Below the pieces are notes generated by a model, which had not been told where the DNA came from, ran no database searches, and was given only the letters and a program-made list of their open reading frames with translations. From Burkholderiales bacterium (lineage in GTDB: Bacteria > Pseudomonadota > Gammaproteobacteria > Burkholderiales > CAIKXV01), in assembly GCA_019751575.1 (NCBI GenBank), contig JAIENF010000400.1, positions 1 through 7,363 on the forward strand: a stretch of DNA of 7,363 nt. Direction: 5' to 3'. The number at the start of each line of letters is the position of its first letter. Position 1 is the first letter of the stretch. Below, piece by piece: positions 1 to 6,434 of this stretch. Both the position numbers and the translations under genes were made by a program.

Positions 1-406
1 GGATGCCAAGCCTGATCAGCGCATTGTCGAAGTTGCGCCCGGCCGACGCGATCTCCGGGTCGGGATACACGACGAGGCTGGCCGCCAGCATCGTGGCGCG
101 CAGGGCGTCCGACGTGGACACGTCGACCGGCGGATGGCCCTTCGGCACGACCACGCCCATGCCGACGCGGCCCAGCGTGCACTGCGAGCCCGGCAGCACC
201 CAGCCGGTGGCTGCCAGGTCGTCCAGCATCTCAGGGGTCAGCAGGATCACGTCCGCAGGCTCCCCGGCGAGCACGCGGGCCTTCTGCTGGCCGACCGCGC
301 CGAAGGTGGCCGACACGGTCGCGCCGGTGGCCTTCTCGAATGCGGGAACGAGCGTGGTGACGACCGCCTGCATCGCACCCGCACTGATGATGTTCAGCGT
401 TGCCAT
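1..406 (-). CDS. Signal-less ModA-like substrate-binding domain protein (N-terminal part, runs off left edge)
   Basis: The reading frame opens with ATG at 406 and stays open to the window edge, giving 135 residues with no stop seen. The protein begins MATLNIISAGAMQAVV and continues with FGAVGQQKARVLAGEP and ADVILLTPEMLDDL (residues about 35-64). This is the layout of the first lobe of ModA-like type 2 periplasmic binding domains (SBP_bac_11-like). There is no hydrophobic leader: the fold starts at residue 3, and the in-frame codons just upstream are polar and lie inside the preceding gene. It therefore probably stays in the cytoplasm unless exported another way. The serines that contact oxyanion in classical ModA are not clearly kept (SAGAM and GAVGQQ instead), so molybdate binding should not be assumed. 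The start lies 8 bases after the dehydrogenase stop, with only a weak GAAGG upstream, suggesting translational coupling. Family confidence is good; ligand unknown. Confidence 0.8.
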   Translation of the reverse strand, partial: MATLNIISAGAMQAVVTTLVPAFEKATGATVSATFGAVGQQKARVLAGEPADVILLTPEMLDDLAATGWVLPGSQCTLGRVGMGVVVPKGHPPVDVSTSDALRATMLAASLVVYPDPEIASAGRNFDNALIRLGI

Positions 407-414
407 GTCGGGTC

Positions 415-1440
415 TCAGGCCTTCACTTCGTTGATCAGCGGCTGGCCCTTGCACCAGCGATCCAGGTTCTCGAGGAAGATCGCCGACACGCGCGCCTCGT
501 TGCCGTCCGAGGTCGACGAGTTGTGCGGCGTGCAGATCACGTTCGGCATGTCCCACAGCGGCGACTCGGCCTGCAGCGGTTCGGTCTCGAACACGTCGAG
601 GAAGGCGCCGCCGAGGTGGCCGGAGCGCAGCGCGGCGATCAGGTCCTGCTCGACCACCACCGGGCCGCGTGCGACGTTCATCAGGTGCGCGCCGCGGGGC
701 AGCAGCGCCAGCCGGCGCGCATCGATCATGCCGCGCGTCTCGTCGCTCAGCGGGCAGCAGAGCATCAGCCAGTCGGTCTTCGGCAGCAGTTCGTCCAGCT
801 TCGACGGATGCACGATCTCGTCCACCACGTCGTCGGCGCGCTTCGGGCTGCGCCGCACGCCGATCACCTTCAGGCCGAGCGCCTTCGCGATCGGTGCGGT
901 GAAGCCGCCGATCGAGCCGACGCCGACGATCACCATCGTCTGTCCGCGCAGGTCCTTGGGCGCCTCGGCGTCACGCAGCGCATGCCACTTGTGCGCGCGC
1001 TGCGCCGGCAGCCATTTCATGAAGCCGCGCGACAGCATCAGCATCGCGCCGATCGTGGTCTGGGCGATCGGCTCGGCATGGGTGCCGGCGCCGGTTGACA
1101 CGCGGATGCCGCGCGCCATCAGTTCGCCGTAGATCGGGCGGTCGATGCCGGCACTGGCGATCTGCAGCCACTTGAAGCCCTTCGACTGGTCGATCGGCTT
1201 GAAGAAATGGGGGCAGGCCTCCGGCACCGGCTCGTAGTGGCCGGCGTGCGACATCGATCCGAAGCGGACGTCGCGCGACAGGAAGCCGGCGTCGATGCGC
1301 GACGCCACGTCGTCCGGCAGGTAGACGAGCTTCGTCTCGAGACGCACCAGCTCGAACGTCGTGTTGTTCGCCTTCTCGATCTGCGCCAGCCGCTCGGCAT
1401 GTTCATCGATGAAGTTCTTCGAAAGCATCAGGGTCGGCAT
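415..1440 (-). CDS. D-2-hydroxyacid dehydrogenase (NAD(P)-dependent)
   Basis: A 341-residue member of the D-isomer-specific 2-hydroxyacid dehydrogenase family, cytoplasmic, expected to interconvert a 2-oxo acid and its D-2-hydroxy acid. The Rossmann nucleotide site is GVGSIG at residues 173-178. The catalytic set is present: Arg258 in NVARGP, Glu287 in DVFETEPL and His306 in TPHNSS. The substrate-loop SAGID is at 96-100. After the glycine motif the second strand ends VRRSP (195-199) with no acidic residue. This basic pattern usually goes with NADP(H) preference, as in glyoxylate/hydroxypyruvate reductases; that is inference. Length is slightly above the usual 310-330 because of a longer N-terminal segment. 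GGAG at 1450-1453, nine bases before the ATG, supports the start. The gene follows the lyase by 34 bases and precedes the binding-domain gene by 8, so co-transcription is likely. The exact substrate cannot be assigned. Confidence 0.93.
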   Translation of the reverse strand: MPTLMLSKNFIDEHAERLAQIEKANNTTFELVRLETKLVYLPDDVASRIDAGFLSRDVRFGSMSHAGHYEPVPEACPHFFKPIDQSKGFKWLQIASAGIDRPIYGELMARGIRVSTGAGTHAEPIAQTTIGAMLMLSRGFMKWLPAQRAHKWHALRDAEAPKDLRGQTMVIVGVGSIGGFTAPIAKALGLKVIGVRRSPKRADDVVDEIVHPSKLDELLPKTDWLMLCCPLSDETRGMIDARRLALLPRGAHLMNVARGPVVVEQDLIAALRSGHLGGAFLDVFETEPLQAESPLWDMPNVICTPHNSSTSDGNEARVSAIFLENLDRWCKGQPLINEVKA

Positions 1441-1474
1441 GGCGTGTGGCTCCGGGTTCTATGGGTTCGGCGGA

Positions 1475-2368
1475 TCAGCCCGCGGGCGGCAGGTATTTCT
1501 GTTCCCAGTCGACGATGTCGTCGAGCTTCAGGGCTTCGTTGTAGTCCTTGAAGGACAGCATGCGGTCGCGTGCGCCCTTCGTGTTGCCGTCGCGCTTCAG
1601 GGCGTCGAGCGCATGCCGGATGCCGAAGCCCGCCGCATAGCGGGCGAGCCCCGGGTAGATCGCGATCCGGAAGCCGAGCGCCTCGAGCTCGGCCGCGGTG
1701 AGCTGCCCGAGCGCGCCGCTTTCCTCGACGTTGACCAGGGCCGGTGCATCGACCGAGCCGGTGACCCGCTTCATGTCGTCGAGCAGCGTCGGGCTGTTCT
1801 TCATCTCGACGAAGATCACGTCCGCGCCGGCGGAACGATAGGCCTTCGCGCGGGCGATCGCCTCGTCGAGCCCGACGCCGCCGGCCGAATCGGTGGGGGC
1901 GATGAACTGGAAACCGGGGTCGCGGCGCGCCGCGACGGCCGCCTCGATCTTCTTCGCATGTTCGAGCAGCGACACCACCGGCCGTGCGCCCGGGATATGG
2001 CCGCACTTCTTGGGCATCACCTGGTCTTCGAGGTGGATCGCGGCGACGCCACCCGCCTCGAACTCCTCGACCGTGCGCCGCACGTTCACCGCGTTGCCAT
2101 AGCCGGTGTCGGCATCGCAGATCAGCGGGATCTCGACCGCCGCGGCGGCACGGTGGGCATGCTGCGAAAACAGGGTGAGGTCGATCAGCCCGACATCGGC
2201 GCGACCGAGCAGGCTGGCCGAGACGCCGTTGCCGGTCATGTAGACCGCTTCGAAGCCGGCCATCTCGGTCAGGCGTGCACCGTAGGCGTCATAGATGCCG
2301 GGGGCGACGACCAGCGGGCCGGTGGTCAGGCGTTCACGCAGGCGGCGGCGGGCGGTAGTTGATGGCAT
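1475..2368 (-). CDS. Isocitrate lyase/PEP mutase-superfamily C-C lyase (methylisocitrate or 2,3-dimethylmalate lyase-like)
   Basis: A 297-residue TIM-barrel lyase of the ICL/PEPM superfamily, cytoplasmic. Mg-binding DADTGYGN is at residues 85-92 and HLEDQ at 112-116. The flexible catalytic loop KKCGH is at 120-124 and keeps the nucleophile-region Cys122. This cysteine is found in C-C lyases (isocitrate, methylisocitrate and dimethylmalate lyases) and missing from PEP mutases and oxaloacetate decarboxylases, so a lyase giving pyruvate or glyoxylate plus a carboxylic acid is the best guess. Oddly, the usual ARTDA is IAPTDS (156-161), placing proline where an arginine normally helps bind the substrate carboxylate. 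The start at 2368 is preferred over an in-frame ATG at 2437: homologous sequence begins here, GGGA lies 8 bases upstream, and a possible promoter box sits between the two ATGs. The next gene begins 34 bases downstream. Superfamily is certain; substrate is open. Confidence 0.92.
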   Translation of the reverse strand: MPSTTARRRLRERLTTGPLVVAPGIYDAYGARLTEMAGFEAVYMTGNGVSASLLGRADVGLIDLTLFSQHAHRAAAAVEIPLICDADTGYGNAVNVRRTVEEFEAGGVAAIHLEDQVMPKKCGHIPGARPVVSLLEHAKKIEAAVAARRDPGFQFIAPTDSAGGVGLDEAIARAKAYRSAGADVIFVEMKNSPTLLDDMKRVTGSVDAPALVNVEESGALGQLTAAELEALGFRIAIYPGLARYAAGFGIRHALDALKRDGNTKGARDRMLSFKDYNEALKLDDIVDWEQKYLPPAG

Positions 2369-2384
2369 GTGCGGAATCCCGGTC

Positions 2385-2399
2385 GCGGGCGGTGCCCGC
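2385..2399 (-). other. Short GC hairpin in the lyase leader
   Basis: The minus strand reads GCGGGC-ACC-GCCCGC, a perfect 6-bp stem with a 3-base loop, between the possible -10 box and the GGGA ribosome binding site at 2377-2380. No T-run follows, so it is not a rho-independent terminator. It could modulate RNA stability or access to the ribosome binding site, or be a chance result of high GC. Confidence 0.3.
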
Positions 2400-2409
2400 A
2401 GGAGCGCGG

Positions 2410-2415
2410 ATTGTA
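2410..2415 (-). promoter_or_regulatory. Possible sigma-70 -10 box (TACAAT) upstream of the lyase gene
   Basis: On the minus strand the gap between the Bug and lyase genes contains TACAAT, one base from the TATAAT consensus, followed by CCGCGC. It stands 41 bases before the lyase ATG at 2368. With a 17-base spacer the -35 position (2433-2438) reads GATGGG, which is poor, so any promoter would be weak or activator-dependent. It is the most A/T-rich short stretch in an otherwise very GC-rich gap. It could give separate expression of the lyase, dehydrogenase and binding-domain genes. Confidence 0.35.
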
Positions 2416-2458
2416 GCCGACCGGCGGCAGCGCCCATCGGCCCGCGAAGCCCTCTGCC

Positions 2459-3487
2459 TCAGTCGATCTTGACGTTGGCTGCCTTGACGATCGCCGACCA
2501 GCGCGCGAGTTCCGACTTGACCAGTGCGGCGAGCTCGGTCGGGCTGCCGCCGATCGGGATCGCGCCGAGCGAGGACAGGCGCTCCTTCGCCTCTGCCGAG
2601 CCGAGGCCGCGCGCGATCGCCCTGGACAGGATGTCGACGATCTCCGGGCTGGTGCCGGCCGGTGCGAAAACGGCATACCAGTTGGTGACCTCCCAGCCGG
2701 GCACGCCGCCTTCGGCCGAGGTCGGCACGTCGATGCCGGCCACGCGCTTCGGCGTCGCCAGCGCGATCGCCCGCAGCTTGCCGGCCTTGATCATCGGCGC
2801 GGCCGGTGCGTATTCGATCGACATCCACGGCACCTGGCCGCTGATCACGTCGGCCATCGCCGGCGCCGCGCCCTTGTAGGGAATGTGCACGAACTGCGCG
2901 CCGATCATCGAGCGCAGCATCTCTGCGGCGAGATGGTGGATGGTGCCGGTGCCCGACGAGGCATAGTTCAGGCCGGGGTTCGCCCGCGCGAACTTGACGA
3001 AGTCCTGCAGCGTCTTCACCGGCAGCGACGGGTGCACGACCAGCACGTGCGGCACCGAGGACACCAGCGACACCGGCGCGAAGTCCTTGATCGGGTCGTA
3101 GGGCAGCTTCTGCAGCACCGGGTTGATGCCGTGGGTGCCTGCCGCGCCGAGCAGCAGGGTGTAGCCGTCGGGTGCGGCGCGCATCACATGCTCGGTGCCG
3201 ATCACGCCGGACGCGCCGGCACGGTTCTCGACGATGCCCGGCTGGCCCAGCTGCTCCTGGATCGCCTGCGCCGCGATGCGCGCGTTCAGGTCGAGCGCAC
3301 CGCCCGGGGCGAAGCCGGCGATCACGCGCACCGGCTTGGCCGGGAACTTCGCCGCCTGCGCGAACGCCGCGCCGGCGGGCAGCAGCACCCCGGCACCACC
3401 GGCGACCGCGGACAACAGCCCGCCGGCACCGGCAAGGGAGACGCTGCGGCGGCGTGCATCGGGCAACGGGCGGCGGGGCTGGCTCAT
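2459..3487 (-). CDS. Bug/TctC-family tripartite tricarboxylate transporter substrate-binding protein
   Basis: A 342-residue exported solute-binding protein of the Bug (TctC) family, which captures carboxylates or related small acids in the periplasm. The N-terminus has arginines (ARRRSVSLAG, 11-20), a Gly/Ala/Leu hydrophobic stretch (about 17-40) and AFAQA near 41-45, giving likely cleavage around residue 43. The RRRSVSL stretch is Tat-like but lacks the full consensus. Family landmarks follow in order: FAPGGALD (59-66), ENRAGASGVIGTEH (87-100), PDGYTLLLG (106-114), PYDPIKDFAPVS (129-140) and HIPYKG (201-206). An in-frame ATG at 3583 would extend the protein by 32 residues, but AGGAG at 3497-3501, nine bases before the ATG at 3487, fixes the shorter start. 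No TctA or TctB membrane genes are in the window, as is common for orphan Bug genes. It lies 56 bases after the molybdenum enzyme genes, so its ligand may be related to the enzyme's substrate. Confidence 0.95.
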   Translation of the reverse strand: MSQPRRPLPDARRRSVSLAGAGGLLSAVAGGAGVLLPAGAAFAQAAKFPAKPVRVIAGFAPGGALDLNARIAAQAIQEQLGQPGIVENRAGASGVIGTEHVMRAAPDGYTLLLGAAGTHGINPVLQKLPYDPIKDFAPVSLVSSVPHVLVVHPSLPVKTLQDFVKFARANPGLNYASSGTGTIHHLAAEMLRSMIGAQFVHIPYKGAAPAMADVISGQVPWMSIEYAPAAPMIKAGKLRAIALATPKRVAGIDVPTSAEGGVPGWEVTNWYAVFAPAGTSPEIVDILSRAIARGLGSAEAKERLSSLGAIPIGGSPTELAALVKSELARWSAIVKAANVKID

Positions 3488-3496
3488 CTCGGGCTT

Positions 3497-3501
3497 CTCC
3501 T
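3497..3501 (-). promoter_or_regulatory. Ribosome binding site fixing the Bug protein start
   Basis: AGGAG on the minus strand, nine bases before the ATG at 3487. The longer in-frame ATG at 3583 would overlap the end of the molybdenum large-subunit gene and place residues before the signal peptide, so this site decides the shorter start. Confidence 0.75.
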
Positions 3502-3543
3502 GGAGTGCAACGATGGATGCAATGATGATCGGGACGAAAGCCG

Positions 3544-5901
3544 CTACGGCTGCGCGCGGCGGGCGTCGTCGATCATCTGCCACAACCGCGACGGCGACAA
3601 CGGCAGCGACGTCGGGTTCAGGCCGTGCTCGCCCAGCGCGTTGGCGATCGCGTTGACGATCACCGCCGGTGCGACGATGGTGCCGCCTTCACCGGCCCCC
3701 TTGGCGCCGATCGGGTTGATCGGCGACGGGAACTCTTCCATCACGAAGGCGCGCAGGCGGGGGAAGTCGGAGGCGGTCGGGATCAGGTAGTCGGCCAGGG
3801 TGCCGGTGAGCATCTGGCCCTGTGCGTCGTAGACCATCTCTTCCAGGAAGGCGCCACCCAGGCCCTGCACGGTGCCGCCGAGCAGTTGCCCGCGCAGCAG
3901 CAGCGGGTTGATCGCGCGGCCGACATCCTCGACCACGACATAGTCGAGGAGCGACACATGCCCGGTACGCGCGTCGACCGCGACATGCGCGGCGGCCGCG
4001 CCATAGGCCCAAGTGTGGTGGTGGTTGGCGAAGGTGCCGTCGACCTTTATGGTCTCGTTCTTCGCCAGCTCCGCGAAGCCGATGCTGCGGCCGCGCGGCG
4101 ATTTCGCCTCGGTGCCGGCGATCACCACCTGCTCGGGCAGGCATTCGAGGTAGGTCGCGGCGGCCTCGCACAACGCCTGCTTGAACTTGACCGCGGCATC
4201 GATGATCGCCGAGCCCCCCATCACGGTGGAGCGCGAGTGGTACGACCCGAAGCCTTCGTGCAGGTAGGTGGTCGAGCCATGCAGCAGGGTCAGTGCGGAC
4301 ATCGGGATGCCCAGCGCATCGGCGGCGATCTGTCCGAGCGAGGTCTCGAGGCCCTGGCCGACCGAGGTCGACCCGACATAGAGCGTGACCGAGCCATCGC
4401 GCGCCAGCTCGATCTTCGCGTTCTCCCGCGGGCCGGCGGCGCCCCCTTCGATGAAGCAGGCGACGCCGATGCCGTGGTGGCGTCCGTCGACCACCTTGCC
4501 CTGCAGCGCGAGCTTGCCGTTCCAGTCGAACTCGGACAGGCAACGTTCGAAGGTCCGACGGTAGTCGCCGCTGTCGGCCTCCGACAGGCCGCTCGATACC
4601 GGCATGGACGGGGTGACGGTGGCGAAATGCCAGGGCATGTCGTCGGCAGTCACGAGGTTGCGCCGGCGCACCTCGACCGCGTCGAGGCCGATCGCCTTCG
4701 CGCCGAGCTCGATCAGCCGCTCGCAGAACATCACGGTCTCGGCGCGGCCGGGCGCGCGATAGGTGCCGGCCGGTCCCTTGTTGGTGAACTGCACATGCGA
4801 GTCGATGTGCACCGCCTCGATGCGGTACGTGTTGGTCAGGAAGTGCGGGATGTTGCGCGGCTGGATCAGCCCGTTGGTGCGCGGGTAGGCGCCGAGGTCG
4901 CACCAGGCCGTGCCCCGCACGCCGAGGATGGTGCCGTCGGCCGCGAAGGCCATCTCGACATCGGCCTCGCATTCGCGCGACTGCGCCATCGTCATCAGGT
5001 CTTCGCGCCGGTCGCTGATCCACTTGACCGGCCGGCCGACATGGCGTGCCGCGAACGGCACCAGGAAGTCCTCGACGTAGAACTCGCCGCGGGCGCCGAA
5101 GCTGCCGCCGGTGTCGCCCTCGATGAAGTCGACCGCGCTGTCCGGCATGCCGAGCATGCGGGCGCTGGCCGAGCGGTTGAAGAACGGCACCTTCGCCGCG
5201 CCGTGGACGACCAGCCGGCCGTTCGCGGCATCCCAGTCGGCAACCACGCCGCGCGCTTCCATCGTCACCGGTGCCTGCCGCTGCACGGTGAACTGCTCGC
5301 GCTGGATGTGCGCGGCCCTGGCGAACGCGGCATCGATGTCGCCCCGCTGCGCGGTGAAGGTCACGCCACGGTTGGTGGTGGTGCCGTCGAACAGCAGCGT
5401 GTCGTCGGCGGCCGACGTCTTCCAGTCCGCGACGGCCGGCAACTGCTCGAGGTCCAGCTCGATCGCCTCCATCGCGTCTTCGGCCAGCGCCAGGGTGTCG
5501 GCGATGACGATCGCGATCACCTCGCCGACATGGCGGATGCGGTCCTGCACGATGACCGGCTGGCGGTAGGCTTCCATGCAGGGCAGGGGCTGCAGGCGCA
5601 GCGGCACGTGCGGCACGGGTTGGCCCGGCGCGCCCGCGATCTCCGTGGCGGTGATCACCGCATGCACGCCGGGCATCGCGCGCGCGGCGGTGGCGTCGAT
5701 GCCGCGCAGCCGCGCATGTGCCACCGAGCTGCGCAGCATCGCCGCATGCAGCATGCCGGGCAGCGTCACGTCGTCGGCATAGCGGCCGAGGCCGCGCAAC
5801 AGGCGCAGGTCTTCCACGCGCTGCACCGAGCGGCCGATGTAGGGGCCGTCGGCCGCCGCCTGCGCGGACTCGGGAAGGATGTCGGTCAGGCGTGCATTCA
5901 T
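3544..5901 (-). CDS. Xanthine dehydrogenase/CoxL-family molybdopterin-binding catalytic subunit
   Basis: A 785-residue large subunit of a molybdenum hydroxylase, binding molybdopterin cytosine dinucleotide in enzymes of this type. Landmarks: an N-terminal hammerhead domain (about 20-150, with RVEDLRLLRGLGRYADD at 28-44), TMEARGVVADW (213-223), GGSFGA (265-270), PAGTYRAPGRAE (377-388), SVGQGLET (513-520), DVGRAINP (659-666) and the active-site glutamate E738 in KGAGEGG. At the loop where true CO dehydrogenase has AYRCSFR, with its Mo-Cu bridging cysteine, this protein has TYRAPGR with Ala383. CO oxidation is therefore not expected; hydroxylation of an aldehyde or N-heterocycle is more typical of such enzymes. 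The ATG at 5901 shares ATGA with the stop of the FeS subunit, and AGGAG at 5909-5913 lies 7 bases upstream. An in-frame ATG at 6132 gives only non-homologous Arg/His-rich residues and is rejected. Length is normal and the gene ends in TAG. Confidence 0.95.
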   Translation of the reverse strand: MNARLTDILPESAQAAADGPYIGRSVQRVEDLRLLRGLGRYADDVTLPGMLHAAMLRSSVAHARLRGIDATAARAMPGVHAVITATEIAGAPGQPVPHVPLRLQPLPCMEAYRQPVIVQDRIRHVGEVIAIVIADTLALAEDAMEAIELDLEQLPAVADWKTSAADDTLLFDGTTTNRGVTFTAQRGDIDAAFARAAHIQREQFTVQRQAPVTMEARGVVADWDAANGRLVVHGAAKVPFFNRSASARMLGMPDSAVDFIEGDTGGSFGARGEFYVEDFLVPFAARHVGRPVKWISDRREDLMTMAQSRECEADVEMAFAADGTILGVRGTAWCDLGAYPRTNGLIQPRNIPHFLTNTYRIEAVHIDSHVQFTNKGPAGTYRAPGRAETVMFCERLIELGAKAIGLDAVEVRRRNLVTADDMPWHFATVTPSMPVSSGLSEADSGDYRRTFERCLSEFDWNGKLALQGKVVDGRHHGIGVACFIEGGAAGPRENAKIELARDGSVTLYVGSTSVGQGLETSLGQIAADALGIPMSALTLLHGSTTYLHEGFGSYHSRSTVMGGSAIIDAAVKFKQALCEAAATYLECLPEQVVIAGTEAKSPRGRSIGFAELAKNETIKVDGTFANHHHTWAYGAAAAHVAVDARTGHVSLLDYVVVEDVGRAINPLLLRGQLLGGTVQGLGGAFLEEMVYDAQGQMLTGTLADYLIPTASDFPRLRAFVMEEFPSPINPIGAKGAGEGGTIVAPAVIVNAIANALGEHGLNPTSLPLSPSRLWQMIDDARRAQP

Positions 5902-6434
5902 CGCGCGGCTCCTGCCGCGGGCGCCGTGGCTGCATGGCCATGCCCGGCTTCGCTCGCCGGCCCGCCGTAGGCGGCGCGTGCATCGAGCACCGCCTCGACG
6001 ATCGACACGTAACCGGTGCAGCGGCACAGGTTGCCGGACAGCACCTCGCGGATGCGGTCGGCGCTGGCATGCGGCTCGTCGGTGAGCAGCGCATGCGCCG
6101 TGGTGAGCATGCCCGGCGTGCAGAAGCCGCACTGAAGCGCATTGTGGCGGCGGAATGCAGCCTGCAGCGGGGACAGTGCGTCACCGTCGGCAAGCCCCTC
6201 GATCGTGGTGATCGAACGGCCTTCGACCTGGACCGCGAGGGTAAGGCAGGAGCGCACGGCCTCGCCATCGACGATCACCGTGCAGGCGCCGCAGACGCCG
6301 TGTTCGCAGCCGACATGGGTGCCGGTGAGCTTCAGGTTGTCGCGCAGGCAGAGCGAGAGGGTGGTCCGTGGCTCGACGCTTGCCTTGACCGCGTTGCCAT
6401 TGACCTCGAACGAGACTTCCATCGGTGCGTGCAT
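5898..6434 (-). CDS. CoxS-type small subunit with two [2Fe-2S] clusters
   Basis: A 178-residue electron-transfer subunit of the molybdenum hydroxylase, passing electrons from the Mo site toward FAD. The N-terminal plant-ferredoxin-like domain carries Cys43, Cys48, Cys51 and Cys63 (CEHGVCGAC then SC). The C-terminal helical domain carries Cys102 and Cys105 (QCGFC) plus Cys137 and Cys139 (LCRC), so both cluster sites are complete. Gln101 before the second cluster is the residue that usually contacts the pterin cofactor. After about residue 158 an Ala/His/Gly-rich tail looks unstructured. The ATG at 6434 overlaps the stop of the FAD subunit by one base (TGATG), indicating termination-reinitiation coupling. 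A second ATG four codons on has no better ribosome binding site. The 3' end overlaps the large subunit by four bases. Confidence 0.96.
   Translation of the reverse strand: MHAPMEVSFEVNGNAVKASVEPRTTLSLCLRDNLKLTGTHVGCEHGVCGACTVIVDGEAVRSCLTLAVQVEGRSITTIEGLADGDALSPLQAAFRRHNALQCGFCTPGMLTTAHALLTDEPHASADRIREVLSGNLCRCTGYVSIVEAVLDARAAYGGPASEAGHGHAATAPAAGAAR
5909..5913 (-). promoter_or_regulatory. Ribosome binding site fixing the molybdenum large-subunit start
   Basis: AGGAG on the minus strand inside the end of the FeS-subunit gene, seven bases before the ATG at 5901, which sits in an ATGA stop/start overlap. It supports this start over the in-frame ATG at 6132. Confidence 0.8.

Noticed and set aside
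1361..2362. A 333-codon plus-strand open frame opposite the lyase gene
   Set aside because: It is antisense to a gene with an intact ICL/PEPM active site, has an Asp/Arg/Gly-rich product and no domain.
2433..2458. Terminator after the Bug gene
   Set aside because: There are GC-rich short inverted repeats (GCCGA with TCGGC) but no following T-run and a long loop; chance in high-GC sequence is likely.
3488..3543. Possible promoter or terminator between the molybdenum genes and the Bug gene
   Set aside because: I see no -10/-35 pair, no GC stem with a T-run and no clear operator; only the ribosome binding site is convincing.
4740..4775. Annotation as aerobic CO dehydrogenase (coxL)
   Set aside because: The Mo-Cu cysteine motif AYRCSFR is absent; the loop reads TYRAPGR.
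3625..5970. A 781-codon open frame on the plus strand, antisense to the molybdenum large-subunit gene
   Set aside because: Its product is His/Arg/Gly/Asp-rich with no recognisable domain. It lies opposite a gene with complete conserved motifs and is explained by strong GC codon bias removing stops from the complementary frame.
5902..6132. N-terminal 77-residue extension of the molybdenum large subunit from an ATG at 6132
   Set aside because: The added residues overlap the iron-sulfur gene, show no family similarity, and a strong AGGAG precedes the ATG at 5901.
3689..6268. A long second minus-strand open frame (about 859 codons) across the large and small subunit genes
   Set aside because: The translation is Arg/Pro/Ala low-complexity in a shifted frame of two well-conserved genes; it is a codon-bias shadow.
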